From contig OU696590.1 of NCBI GenBank assembly GCA_916048095.2, forward strand, positions 3,075,001 to 3,139,000: a stretch of 64,000 bases of DNA. Reading direction: 5' to 3'. The position numbers and the translations under genes are program-made. Below are positions 21,255 through 33,044 of the stretch, in pieces. The notes below the pieces were generated by a model. The model did no database searches. It worked only from the letters and a program-made list of their open reading frames with translations, and was not told the origin of the DNA. The DNA comes from Sacculina carcini (Eukaryota > Arthropoda > Thecostraca > Sacculinidae). How positions within the stretch are numbered: position 1 is the stretch's first letter; each line of letters begins with the position of its first letter.

Positions 21255-21964
21255 TATTTATGTGTGCCCTATTCTCAGTCTATGTAGAATTACTTGGAAA
21301 CGACGGTGTTTGGATATGTGAGTTAGGCCTGAACTGTTCAAATAACGGAATTGGTATGAGTTTGAATATACCAAAGAGGAAGTCAATGCTTTTCTATATT
21401 GGTAAATATGTGAATGTATAGTGGATTTTATGTCTGAGGCAGACAAAGGAGGATTAGTGATATTGGTGGCGTTCAGTGCTCGTTTGGCTGCTGAGTCAGC
21501 AAGGTCATTGTGGTCAGCTATTCCACAATGACTGGGAACCCATACAATCATTATAGACCGCGAGTTTGTTAGAAGCTTCTGCAACAAATTATTTGTTTTT
21601 TAAGCAAGAATATTGCGTGACGCTGTCAGTGATTTAACTGCAGACTTCTGCTGCAACTAACTGCTGCTACTAACTAACTTCTGCTAACTGCAGAGTCGGT
21701 CACAATAACAGCTTGGTGTACTCCGTATTCTTTGATAGCTTGAAGCGCTTTATATATAGCAAATTGTTCAGTTATATAGATAGACGAGTGTCCAGATAAC
21801 CGACAGAGTTGTTCGATAAAGAGAGATGGTGATATTATGGCACAGCCAGTTTTTTTTGTGCTGGACAGAGCCATCTGTGTAGAAGAAAATATATTCCGTG
21901 TGATATGATTAAAATTGATAGAAGTTTTTTGGAATCGAGACATGCTCAATTCTTTCATTTCCAT
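21255..21964 (-). pseudogene. LINE L-B 3' part: RNase H domain
   Basis: The minus strand encodes an RNase H domain. The N-terminal half (about 21700-21880) has KKTGCAIISPS and YITEQFAIYKALQAI, the last holding the catalytic Glu, then VIVTDS with a catalytic Asp. The C-terminal half (about 21470-21560) has IMIVWVPSHCGIADHNDLAD. A gap or frameshift separates them. RNase H downstream of reverse transcriptase marks I-like LINEs. The piece lies head-to-head with an endonuclease-RT piece on the other strand. Confidence 0.7.
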
Positions 21965-23505
21965 CTTACCTGAAACATGAACGATTCAATGCCAAATTTA
22001 ATCTTACAATGGAATTGTCGCAACCTATTGCACAAATGGACAGAGTAATATCAAATTATCATTACACAATGCCATCGAATAGTCTGTTGAAGAGACGTAC
22101 CTCCCATCTGATCACCAATCTTTACTATCACAACAATATCAACCCTATCACTATTTTGCCAATGCCTACATTCGCAAAGGAGCCTGCAGTATCCTCGCAC
22201 ACAAGAATACTCCTCAACATCATCTCACTATCTCAACATACCCACAGACAGTCGCCTGCCAGGTCACTATTTCGAGTCTTACAATCACCGTCTGCAGCAT
22301 CTATCTTTCTCCAAACCAACAGCTACAAGTAAACAACATAGATCACCTACTTAGCAAAATGTTCTCACCCATCATTCTAACTGTAGACTTTAATGCAAGG
22401 CATCCTCTTTGGGGATATCCCACTGCAGACCACAGGGGAAGGAAGCCCAAATTCGAAGCATTATTACATTATTCATTGGAAGCATTATTACAACATCATA
22501 CTCTGCATGTTTTGAACAATGGCTCAACCACTCACATAAGCGACCAAAATTCCCACATTTGCCACATAGATCTCACTCTATATTCTCCATCTCACACAGC
22601 ACAATCAAGGTGGAACATCAAACATGCCAACTGGCACACTTTCAATCAATTACTTGCACAATCTCAACTGGCCAAAGATCATACATGCATCATACCAATC
22701 ATCACTAAGAATATCATATCATCCGCTAGGCAATCAATTCCTTCAACTCAAAGAAATCGACCACGACGCAGCTGTCCATGGTGGAATGATGACTGTAAAC
22801 AAGCCATCAACATACGAAAGCATGCTCTTCGAACCTTACGAATTTTCCGCACTCCTCAACATCTTTATGAATACAAGCAAGCTAAAGCATCTGCTAGAAG
22901 AACATTACGCCTAGCGAAACGACAAAGCTGACGCTCACTCACCGGTTCACTGACGCATCAAACGTCATCGACCAAAGTGTGGAACTTGGTGAGCTCTCTC
23001 AAAAATGTAAAAAGTCCACCTGCATTTCCGCCGACTTCACGCATACGAAATACAATCATAACTAATCAACACATTGTCTTCAACATACTAGGAAGCTACA
23101 TTTCTGTTCTCTCCAATTGTTCTGCTCCAAATTCACATCTTCCTTCTCTACCTAGCCTGAGCAGCACCAGCTCAGCTGGATACAACAGGCCATTCACAAT
23201 AGATGAATTCAATCGCTGTATTCAACTTCTCAAATATTCGGCACCCGGTCACGATTCACTTCACAACGCGTTTTTTCTTCACATGTCTTTCCATAACCAC
23301 CTCAGTATTCTGAAAGGCCTAAATCATATCTGGCAGAAAACTACTTTCCACCATCATGGCAACATTATATTATCATTCCGATTCTTCAACCAGGGAAACC
23401 ACCTACTGAATTTTCTTATTATCGCCCACAACAACTGATCTCCTGTTTATGCAAATTATATGAACGCCTGATCTTACTCCGTTTTCTACTATTTATACAA
23501 CACCA
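21965..23505 (+). pseudogene. LINE L-B 5' part: endonuclease and start of RT
   Basis: The plus strand starts with ILQWNCRNL, the first block of an AP-type endonuclease (about 22000). It continues with VDFNARHPLWGYPTADHRG (about 22383-22440) and, after several frame changes, with a linker region and the first blocks of reverse transcriptase (FNRCIQLLKYSAPGHDSLHN, about 23205-23270). It stops before the RT catalytic centre. Stops and frameshifts near 22330, 22930 and 23380 show it is dead. Confidence 0.7.
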
Positions 23506-23539
23506 CCAATGAATATCGTCACAACAAATGGTGAAAAAG

Positions 23540-24530
23540 ATGTGGTGGAGAGACGTGGTGAAACCCTTGCGTAATGATAAGTACGCAGATTGGCGTTTGC
23601 CACTCCGACCCACACTTGTGAAAAATGATGGAGTGGCGAATCCGTTCCGATAAGCAGGCAGGTGCTGCATGCAGGTGCTGAGCATGCAACGAGACTTGCG
23701 TTTGTAAATAGATTTCCGGCCGACATCAGTCACGCTTCAGCGTCTACCACATGTTCTAAAGATGACGACCAGCGAGCTGATTGTCCATGCCCGTGTGTTG
23801 ACGGCTTATATATCTGTGGATGTGGTGGCCGCCGGTGAAGCGGCCAGTGGGAGCACGGAAGCACAACTACCGCGAGATAATGCTGCTCCGCGAAGATTCA
23901 CCGGACGATGCTTCGTGTGTGGAGGGCCTCACATGACACGCTACTGTAGCAAACGTAAACCAATCGTGTGTTGTAAATGCGGAAAAGACGGAAAACGGAA
24001 GTGGGGTGGCTTGTTCGCCAGCAGTCACTCCAATGAGACAATAATGGTGCAATCGTCAGGCCTGCCAATTATTGACGTAACGGTAGATGAGATAAAGATT
24101 ACTGGATACTGGTCAGCTTTGGTCATAAAAACGAGCTTTGTAAAAGATGTTCACGGTGAATGTGTGATGTTCGCATTTGATGGTAGAGAAGTGCAGTGTA
24201 GAGGTGAAGCGTGGATTAAAGTCGGAGTACAGAATGAGTGCATTTGATGGTAGAAAGGTGCAGTGTTGAGGTGAAGCGTGGATTGCAGTGGGAGTACAGA
24301 GTGTGTATGTGAAAGTGAAGGCCATAGTGGTTGATGAGCTTGTCAACAACATTGATATAGTGGTTAGAATGGATTTGATCAATCGGTTGGGTAGAGTGAC
24401 GGTGATTAATAAACATGTTCGATTAGGAAAACAGTCATGTTGTGCAATAGAGATGAAGTGTGACAGTGTTCCAGTACCAAATGTGCGTGAGAAAAACACT
24501 AGAAATGTCCGTCCACAAACTCTAAGCATC
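23540..24530 (+). pseudogene. G-X gag end and protease, 5' piece
   Basis: This is the first half of a degenerate LTR-retrotransposon polyprotein. About 23905-24000 encodes two knuckle-like Cys clusters (CFVCGGPHMTRYC and CCKCGKDG). Then follow a protease-like region (IIDVTVDEIKITGYW) and VKVKAIVVDELVNNIDIVV. A stop at about 24245 with an imperfect duplication (about 24170-24290) breaks it. LINE L-C inserted at 24530; the polyprotein continues in register at 29780. Confidence 0.65.
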
Positions 24531-25803
24531 TCGGTGTGTGCGCATTCGACACTCAATCATGCTATTGGTGTTATGTTTTGTCGTGCGCTAGAGGGTGTTG
24601 ATAACGAAGAAATCTGCGACGGTTTGTCATCCCAGGGTGTCATCCGTGTGGAGCGCATCGTCCGACGGCATGGGGATAGCGAGGTGCCAACGCACTCGTT
24701 TTTCCTCACGTTCGACGGTGTTGTTCTGCCGAATGATATCAAAGTCGGTGACATCCGTCAGCGTATCCGTGTCCGCCCCTACGTACCCAGCCCAATGCGA
24801 TGTTACAGGTGCCAACGTTTCGGGCATACGAGCTCCCGCTGCAACCGTGCTGAAATCTGCGGACGCTGCTCATCCGAACGGCACACCGCTGCTGATTGCA
24901 AAGAGGAATATTTCTGCGTCAATTGCAGGAGCAGCGGTCATGCGTCTTCGTCGCGTGACTGCCCGGAATGGCTGAAGGAGAAAGTGATTTTGGCCATTCG
25001 CGCTGCCCAGCGCTGCAGTATCGGCGAGGCGCGTGCTGTGTACCGCAGCTCGCATCCGTCGGGCCCGTCCTTTGCCGGCACCGTCAAGCTGTCAGCTCAA
25101 CCTTTACAGTCTGTCGACTCGTTTCTCGAGAAGCTGACAGTTGGCGATTTTCTGAAGCTGGCTGGACGAATGGGCTTGAAGCTGGTTGTACCTGAGGCTG
25201 ACAAACTTGAGAATGAACCAACACCGGTTGATCGGCGGTCTGAGGGGACTGACGTGCCGCGGTCGCCAACGGCCGCACCCCAGCGGTCCCAGGCGTCCGC
25301 GACCCAGCGGCACCAGACGGCCGCAACCCAGCGGCCTATGGCGGCCGCTCCCCAGCAGCCTGAAAAGGCTGCTGAGCGGCGACCTCAGCGGGTCGCCAAT
25401 CGGCCGGTCAACCGGCCGATGGACCGTGCTGGCAAATCGGCAGCGATGCCGGTTAGTCAGGGCGGCAAAAAACGGCCGCTCAGCAGGCTTCCAAGCCAGC
25501 AGAGCGGTCGTCTCCGAACCGGAGGAAATCCGGAGACTGGACGGTGGTTCAACACAAGAGCCGCCGTTCTGTCAAGTCAGCCTCGCCGAGGAGTGACCGG
25601 CGAGCATCTCCCGGTCACAAAGCGAGCGTGGTCCCTGCATCTCCGCGCTCGGCGGTTGCTGGCGCACCGCCTTCCGCACACGACGGAGCGACTCCCACCA
25701 CTGCCATGGAGGTGGAGAGTTCCTCTAAGCGGAAGCTCTCGGCCTCTCCAAGTGGGTCCCCACCTGACGCGGAGAGAGGACGATCGGCCAAGCGATGCGA
25801 TTA
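24531..25803 (+). pseudogene. L-C ORF1 (gag-like), 5'-truncated
   Basis: It encodes the C-terminal two thirds of the LINE ORF1 protein, an RNA-binding, RNP-forming protein. Three knuckles lie in a row at about 24800-24960: CYRCQRFGHTSSRC, CGRCSSERHTAADC, and a third with spacing CX2CX4HX6C. The tail is rich in Pro, Gln, Arg and Ser with short repeats (about 25260-25400). It is open to 25803, but the frame upstream of 24531 belongs to G-X: the 519-codon frame 24288-25803 is a chance fusion. The first internal ATG is at 24573. Confidence 0.75.
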
Positions 25804-25889
25804 GGTACCTGTGCTACCTGGTTTTTAGTGTATATGTGCCTTTTTAACGGGAGTATTTATTTTTATTTTATTCTATTATATTTATTTTT

Positions 25890-27155
25890 ATGTCCATTTT
25901 ACAATGGAATATTAGAGGTATTAGACCGAATATTAATGATTTACTGCATATTTTACACTCCCGACAATCATCGATTTTAGCAATACAGGAGACTAAGCTT
26001 TTAAATTCTTCGTATTTTAGTATTCAGGATTTTATTGTTTTTAGATATGATAATCCCAGCTCGACTATAGCCCATGGCGGGGTTATGCTGGCTGTTCGCA
26101 CCAGTGTACCCTGTCGCCGAATGCATATTCAGTCAGATTTGCAGGTGGTTGCGGTTCGGTGCTGGCTGGGTGGTTGGGAGGTGATTGTGTGCTCATTGTA
26201 CCTGCCGCCTGGTCGCCCGTTCCCAAGGGCTGACGTCGAGTCTTTAATCAGTTGACTTCCACCCCCTTTATACGTGTTAGGCGATTTTAATGCTCACAGC
26301 CCTTTTTGGGGTAGTGATGCATATTGTAGCCGTGGTTTTATTATGGAGGATATTTTAACTGTTTTAGACATAGGTATTTTAAACACAGGCACATATACGC
26401 ATTGCACCATGCCATCGGGAAGCATGTCCGCTCTGGACCTCAGTCTGTGCAGTCCCAGTCTGCAGGCATCCAAGAGCTGGACCGTTGATAACAGTCTGTA
26501 TGGGAGTGACCACTTCCCTATATGGATCTGTCTCAATGAGGTACCTAGACTGGGAACACGACCACCGAGATGGAATTTCACACGAGCTGATTGGGTCCGC
26601 TATGATTGCTTGACACTGGAAGCCATGGGCAACCCCACACTTCGACCCAGCGTCGAAGATTTTACTGAGGCCATTGTCAGCTGTGCCAAACAGAGCATTC
26701 CGCGTACGGCATCGCGTCCCCGGCGGTGTCCTGTCCCTTGGTGGACAGACGCGTGTTCTGCGGCGTTGCGAGAGCGACGTTGTTGCTGGGGTCGCTTCCG
26801 GCGCAACAGCACAGTGGCAAACATGCTTTGCTTTCGCCACGCTCGCGCACAAGCTCGATTGACCTTTCGCGAGGCGAAGCGGGCCTCGTGGGTGTCCTAT
26901 GTGTCCAGCATTAATCGGCATTGTCCTATATCCACCATATGGGACCGTATAAAGCGCATCTCTGGGAAGTACCGTCCCACTCCACTGCCTTCTCTCAAGA
27001 TCAGTGGCGTGGACGTGATAAATCCGGAGCATGTTGCTGACGAAATTGGCCGATATTTAGCGGAGCGCTGTCGTGCAAACGTAGACGACCCTGATTTTGC
27101 GGCGATCAAACAGCAGTGCGAGAGATCACCCCTTGATTTCTCCACCAACTGTTAG
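25890..27155 (+). pseudogene. L-C ORF2, endonuclease part
   Basis: It starts with MSILQWNIRGIRPNI, the first block of AP-type LINE endonuclease. IQETKLL (catalytic Glu), LGDFNAHSPFWG and YGSDHFPIWI follow, in the right order and spacing. An in-frame TGA at 26253-26255 interrupts it; the reading frame then simply continues. The linker to the reverse transcriptase has the conserved CPVPWWTDAC block. At about 27100-27155 the frame shifts by one. Confidence 0.82.
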
Positions 27156-28782
27156 CTGCCAATCAACAGCGATTTTTCAGCATCTGAGCCCGAAAACAGC
27201 CTTGCGATCGCTTCGCGATGTGGCTGAAGGCCCTGATGAGGTTCACAACCTCATGCTGAAACGTCTGTCGCCCGCAGTGCTGTCCACTTTGCTGCAGGTC
27301 TTCAATGATCTGTGGAATGGTGGACAGTTTCCAGCCTCCTGGCGACGGGCAATCGTGATACCCATCACAAAACAGGGCAAATCGGTCGATCACCCGTCTG
27401 ACTATCGCCCGATATCGCTGACCTCCAGTCTCTGCAAACTGTTTGAGAAAATGGTTTGCAGACGGCTGGTATGGTTTCTGGAACGCGGTCGGCTGTTCAA
27501 TGATGCTAAGTGCGGATTTCGCCAGGGTCGCTCAACGTTAGACCACTTGGTGACCATTGACTCTCGCGTACGTGAAAGTTTCGCGCGAGGTCACCACGTC
27601 GGGGCGATATTCTTTGACTTCGAGAAGGCATATGACACCACATGGCGACATGGTATGCTTCTCAAACTGCATCGCTGTGGTGTCAGAGGCAACATGGGGA
27701 GTTTCGTACACAATTTCCTTGTGCACCGCACATTCGGTGTACGTGTGGGGAACTCCCTGTCTCGTCCGTTCGATCAGGCAGAAGGCGTTACACAGGGTAG
27801 TGTGCTCAGCGTGGCCCTTTTTGCCATAATGATCAACGACATTGACAATCATTTGCCTCCCTCGATTGGACGGTCTCTATTTGTGGACGATTTTGCCGTA
27901 TGGTGTTCTTCTCGCAGCACTGTTGCTGTCCAGCGTCAACTGCAGCTGGTGGTGAATAAAATAGAGACTTGGGGAACGCGTAACGGCTTCCGCTTCTCGA
28001 CGTCCAAAACGGTCGGTGTACACTTCTGCCGCCGTCGAGGTGCCTGCCCTGACATGGAAGTGGAATTGGACGGCAGTGCTGTCTCATTCCAACGCACGGT
28101 TCGGTTTTTAGGGGTCACGTTGGACTCGCGCTTGACCTACACCGACCATATTTCACAGCTGAGAGCCACATGTCTATAGGCACTGAATGTGCTGAAGACT
28201 GTTTCCCGCATGCGGTATGGAGCAGATAGACAGTCCCTTCTCCTTCTGTACCTCTCGTTAGTCGGGTCGCGTCTCGATTACGCGAGCATCGTATATGATC
28301 TGGCTTCGGAGTCAGCAAAAAGCCGTTTGAATGTCGTACACCACGCAGGGATACGCATTGCCACCGGCGCGTTTAGCACGTCGCCAATCGTCAGCCTCCT
28401 CATTGAGGCTGATGAGGCTCCGCTGGCGCTCCGTCGTCAAGAGCTGGGCATGCGTTATTCTTGCAAGCTGGCAAGCACCCATGAAAACCCCGCGTATGAC
28501 GTAGTATTTTCCCAGCATGTGCCTGAGCAGCATCACCTTCCAGGACCTCATTGTTCTGTGCTGTTTTGCAGCAAAATGAAGGCACTGCTGGAGTCATGCG
28601 GGATGGGTGCTAACGACGTCCTCAGACAAGAATACACGGCGGAGTCACCCTGGGAATTGGTCACACCCGAGGTTGACGTCTCGCTAGCAGCTCTGCCGAA
28701 ACACCGTACAGTCCCCAGTGCGCTTCGCTCAAACACACTGGAGCGAATTCATTCGTACGGACGGTACACTGATGTACACTGA
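27097..28782 (+). pseudogene. L-C ORF2, reverse transcriptase part
   Basis: RT blocks in order: DEVHNLMLKRL, DYRPISLTSSLCKLFEKMV, FFDFEKAYDTTW, GVTQGSVLSVALF, and the catalytic FVDD at 27880-27891, where this group usually has FADD. RFLGVTLDSRLTY follows. A TAG at 28177-28179 interrupts the frame, which continues to 28782 in the thumb/connection region. A one-base shift follows before RNase H. Confidence 0.82.
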
Positions 28783-29550
28783 TGGATCTAAGTCGGTCAG
28801 TGGTTTGGGTTGTGCGTTTGTAAGTGGAGGTACGTGCCGCTCGAGCACGCTGCCACCGAGCGCCTCCATTTACACGGCTGAACTTTACGCTATCCTGCTG
28901 GCCCTGGTTTTTATTCGCTCATCTTCATTTTCATTGTTTTTAGTTTTTTCCGACTCCCTTAGTGCTTTTAATTCATTATCGTCTTTCTCCTTACATCCTC
29001 TTATACAGAGGATTTTTAACTCTCTGGACATCATCCATCACCAGGGCAAGCGTATAAGGTTCTGCTGGATTCCCATATTGGCATTTTGGGCAATGAACGA
29101 GCTGACAGAGCCGCAAAAAGAGCTGCTGAACGAGACTTTTATTCATTTTATTTTAACTTTTCCATTCCGTATTCGGACTTTTATCCTATTATACATCGTT
29201 TCATCCGTTCTCGCTGGCAGCTCTCCTGGGTCGAATGTGGTTCTAACGAATTGAAAGCAGTGAAGCCCGAAATCGGACATTGGATGTGCTCTTGTCGCCG
29301 GAAGAGGTCCGAGGAAGTGGTGCTCTGTCGTCTGCGTGTGGGTCACACGTACGACACGCATCGCCATCTTCTACTCGGACAACCTGAACCCACGTGCAGC
29401 GCATGTAATGCACGTCTCTCCGTGCAACACATCCTGGTGGAATGTCCAGCATTCTCAGAGGCGCGTCAATGTTTTCTTGGATCTGTTCGGACTATTGACG
29501 AGGTTCTTGGACAGGAGCAATCGGCGGTCATTGAGGGCCGTATTTTTTAA
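28718..29550 (+). pseudogene. L-C ORF2, RNase H and C-terminal zinc-like region
   Basis: LMYTDGSKSVSGLGCAF, YTAELYAILLAL and FSDSLSAF carry the first three acidic residues of RNase H. The last block is degenerate around 29060-29110, where the frame shifts. The C-terminal domain has a CCHC-like arrangement (CSACNARLSVQHILVEC, about 29395-29450) common at the end of I and R1 type ORF2. The stop is at 29548-29550, followed by an AT-rich 3' UTR. Confidence 0.78.
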
Positions 29551-29779
29551 TTTTTACGGCTTTTGCCTTTTAAGATTGTTTATTGATTTTTATTATTCTG
29601 ACTTTCATATTCATATCAGTCACCCTCACGTATATTTATTTCATCGCTCCATTACGTCCATTACATTCATATGCATAGTTTTGGTTCAATTTAGACAGAC
29701 TGGGAGGTGCTATATGGTCCTAGAGGCCGGTGCACCCCTAAAACTCAATAAACAACAACAACAACAAACTCTAAGCATC

Positions 29780-31092
29780 GATGATCCAGATATTCGCGCG
29801 TCGTTTGATGGTGAAAGGTGGGAAGTCGAATGGTTGACGAAATTGCAGAATCCGGTGCTAACAAAGAAAATTGGTTGTTACGAGGACACTTGATGATGAT
29901 GTAAGGGCAGAATTTGATGTCGAGGTGCGTAGGTGGGTTGACGAAAAGATTTTGGTACCGTGGACGGGTACATAAAAAGTGGGTGTATTGCCATTGTTAG
30001 CGGTCGTTCAACCTACTAAGAACAAAGTCAGGCCAGTATTGGACTTCCGCGAGTTGAGCTCTTTTTTACATTTTCACACTGGAGATGATTTTTTTATGTA
30101 TGCGGGGAAAAGTTGAGAGAATGAAGACGTATTGAAGGACGAGTATCGATCGTGGATCGTGCGCTGCGTACCTCCAGGTTCACGTAGCAGAAAAAGGTGG
30201 AAACACCAATTAGTGAAATATGATGGAAACATACTGTCTGAGCAGAATGGGGTTTAGGCTGTGTTCTGCGCCAAAAGTCACGACCCGAATCGTACGTACG
30301 GTCTTACAGTAAGTCTCACTGATTGAAGAAGCAACGGAATCGTACATAGACGATATCGTTGTGCGAGAGTCGATACTGTTAGTCGCAGCGGTAGTTGACC
30401 ATCTAGCCAAGTAGCGGCTGAAAGCCAAAGAGCCGGTGCCGATTGAGCAAAGTGCGGTTCTTGGGTTGCAGCTGCAAAAGAGCGTAATACCTTCCGTTCC
30501 GGACGATATGGCAAAACGCCAATTGTTCTCACTTTGTGGCAAGTTGATCGGGCACTACCCCGTCGCCGGATGGCTGACGACTGCTCGCAGCTACCTCAAG
30601 CGTCATGCTGATTGTGTTGAGCGGGATGATGTTGTAGGAGATGACGTGTTGCGTATGAAAAAAGATATGGTTGAGAGGGTGACAGCGAATGGCCCAGTGG
30701 GAGGAAAATGGCACGTTCAAAAAATTAATAACGGTATTGTAAGGTGTGACGCCAGTATGCTTGTCATTGGTGCAACGATAGAAATGGACGGAAATATAGT
30801 CAAGGACGCATCGTGGGAGAGCAAAAAAGAAGATGTACATCGCATTAATGTTGCAGAACTAGAAGCTGTGTTGAAAGGAGTGAATATGGCAGTGAAATGG
30901 AAGCTGGGGGAAATTGAGATTCGTACAGATTCTGCTACAGTAGCTGGATGGGCCGGTACATTGCTGACTAAAGAAAGAAGAGTTAAAACCAAGGGCGCCG
31001 CTAAAATCCTCGTGAAACGACGGGTAAGCATACTGAGTTACATGATTTCGGAGCTGGGATTGAGACTCAGTGTGACCAGTGTTCAAACGTGA
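29780..31092 (+). pseudogene. G-X pol, RT and RNase H remnants
   Basis: This continues G-X after the L-C insertion. An RT N-terminal region with KVRPVLDFRELSS at about 30020-30060 is followed by decay. The catalytic YIDD is at 30343-30354 (ESYIDDIVV). An open stretch at 30436-31092 spans the RT connection (LFSLCGKLIGHYPVAGWL) and RNase H (IVRCDASMLVIGATI; INVAELEAVLKGV; EIRTDSATVAGW). The part between 30060 and 30330, which should hold RT motifs A and B, looks deleted or unreadable. Confidence 0.7.
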
Positions 31093-31732
31093 GCAAATAG
31101 AAGCGGATATAGTAAATCGCGTTAAGAAGCAGTGGCTAGTTTTGCCGGTGGTGCGGTCGAAAGATACGTCGCGCTGTCCTGAAGCTAACGCGAATGTGTG
31201 CATGAAAACTGTGAACGATGTCAGAGAAATACACAACATGCATCACATGAGAGTTGACCGTACATTGTTCTTAGCACGACAGGTGGATCTCACTGTATCG
31301 CGACTGTCCGGCGGGTTGTGCGAGGGTGTAAACTATGTCAATCAACCGACCCAACACCCGCGGTTTATACACCAGGCCATCTGAATCTAAGTGAACCTTG
31401 GCGAAGACTGGCAATTTATTTGACACACTACCGTGGCCGTGAATATCTGTCTTTGGTGGTCTGCGGCCCTGGCAGGTTTGCGGTCCGGCGCGAATTTCGT
31501 AATGACAGCTGAACAGGTTTGTAACAATATTGATGAAGTGTTTCGTGAGAGAGGATCCTTATATGAATTACTCATGGACAACAGCAGTGTGTTTCGGTCT
31601 CAACAAATGCAGCAGCTGATGAGGCGGTGGAAAGTTGCACCATTTCATCGTGCTGCATACCGTCCAAGCGGCAATTGTATCGTCAAGCTCCACCACCGCA
31701 CCATCAAAGCGCTTGCTGAGAGAGCACAGGTA
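31079..31732 (+). pseudogene. G-X integrase remnant
   Basis: It follows RNase H with a short overlap and a frame change. A zinc-binding H-H block (IHNMHHMRVDRTLFLARQ) is followed in another frame by core pieces LSLVVCGPGRFAVRRE, YELLMDNSSVFRS and FHRAAYRPSGNCIVKLHHRT. The last corresponds to the region with the third acidic residue, but this copy reads Val-Lys where Val-Glu is usual, so the catalytic Glu seems lost. The core ends at about 31732 where unrelated sequence begins. Confidence 0.68.
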
Positions 31733-32780
31733 AATAAAGAAGGGGGAAGACAATCTCGAACACAATCGTCGAAGCACGTGGGATGGCTGTCATCAAGGCT
31801 GAGATCATCACTGACGTCAAGGTAGGTCTGACTGCCTTAAATTTCGACGTCAAAGCACACGACTCTTATGGTTCATCAACCTTCGGGTCCTTCAAGAAGA
31901 TCATGTCACTAGATTCCGTTGTCTTGCCCACTGCGTTCCGCAAAATCATGAAGGAGACTCATCTCATCGATGGAGATCGTAATACCAATGTTTGACGCCT
32001 ATATCGGTTCCTGCTTCTCCACTGCCCATGGGAGCTGTCTGACCGCTCCCATGGTTCCTGCTTACATCACGGCACTGTTATGGGCGGCCAAGCATTTGCT
32101 CTCGCATTCAAAATACGCGAATCTGACCAACGCTCAGATTACTGCCCTCCTGATCGTACCAGCGAATCTCGGCGGCTTCCCTACCCTCAGCCCTGACAAC
32201 CTTGCCATCCGGGCCTCAGCTGGCCAGTCTTCAGACTCTATCAATCGTTACGAGTTCGCACGGCGCTTGGCCCCTGACATTGCCTAGATCTTCGAGTTTT
32301 TTTTCTTTCAGCCGATGGGTGCAGCCGGTGTCACGAACGCCCAGCGTGTGCCACTCCTTCAGCTCCTCGATGACCCGTAAGCTTTTCCGATAAGTCGATT
32401 TCCGTAAGACGCTCCTACGGGCTGATATGGTGCCTCACCTGAGACGAATCACACGGAATGAGCTCCTCTCCGAGGTACTAGATACAGCTACCACGGTCTC
32501 AGACCCAACCATCGAGACTGCCCTGACATGCTTCCCGGTATGGTCCGGGGCACTTGCAGCCGAGATCCACGGTCAAGGCCCAGGAGCCATGCTGAGAGAT
32601 TCCTTGACCAAGTTTGAGTCTGGATGATCGATCCTCCAGCTATTACTGGTGGCGAAAGCTAGCAAGAAGTATATCGCTCAGACGTTCCGCCGACGCATGC
32701 GGCAAGAGCGCCGCATGGCGCTTAATGCATGGCGGGTGCAGCTAGTAAAGGGGAAGATGGGCGTGCGACAACGGCATAGA
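31733..32780 (+). pseudogene. Probable endogenous viral element: L (polymerase)-like, negative-strand RNA virus
   Basis: Three consecutive blocks resemble the segment just downstream of the catalytic core in L proteins of mononegavirus/jingchuvirus-type viruses. They are 31745-31992 (frame 1), 31970-32380 (frame 2, with a stop at 32285-32287), and 32427-32780 (frame 3, with a stop at 32625-32627). Telling patterns are PMVPAYITALLWAA, LIVPANLGGFPTLS and, in the third block, a LPVW-like segment, DSLTKFESG, and a basic helix. The order is collinear, with two frame changes and at least three stops (the third near 32381), so the copy is inactive. The N-terminal core and C-terminal capping regions are absent. 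The identification is by pattern memory. An unknown retroelement gene is the main alternative. Confidence 0.5.
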
Positions 32781-32859
32781 TGACATCAACGGCGCTACGC
32801 TCGACAAGTTCGCACACCGGTTGTGGTCCCGGTCATAGAGGGCGTCATGGGACGTATGT

Positions 32860-32990
32860 GGACCATAGCTGGCGCTACAAAGTACTTCCCAGGAAAGATG
32901 TTCACCATAGATGGCGCTATCGAGTACATCACAGGAAGGATGTTCAACATATTTGGCGCTACCGAGTACATCACAATTTTGTGCAGATGT
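32860..32990 (+). repeat. About 42-bp tandem repeat, three copies
   Basis: The unit is ACCATAGATGGCGCTATCGA, then GTACATCACAGGAAGGATGTTC. Three copies are seen with about 10-15% divergence. It lies between the viral-like segment and a gypsy RT fragment. Confidence 0.7.
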
Positions 32991-33044
32991 CACAAAGTAT
33001 ACCGGTCTACTTCTCCGCACACTTATGATTTGCCATCAAATATA

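Larger units (their letters stand above)
24531..29763 (+). mobile_element. L-C: 5'-truncated I-group LINE inside G-X
   Basis: The insert is bounded by the same 16 bases, ACAAACTCTAAGCATC, at 24515-24530 and 29764-29779. Its 3' end is a (CAA)n tail at about 29750-29766, which overlaps the duplication by a few bases. It contains ORF1 with three CCHC knuckles and an ORF2 with endonuclease, reverse transcriptase and RNase H, the architecture of the I group (I, Nimb, Loa and relatives). Homology to ORF1 begins at the very first codons after the junction, so the 5' UTR and ORF1 N-terminus are missing, as expected from incomplete target-primed reverse transcription. Confidence 0.88.

Noticed and set aside
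22009-22332. Separate 107-codon gene
   Set aside because: It overlaps the decayed LINE endonuclease in another frame and has no support.
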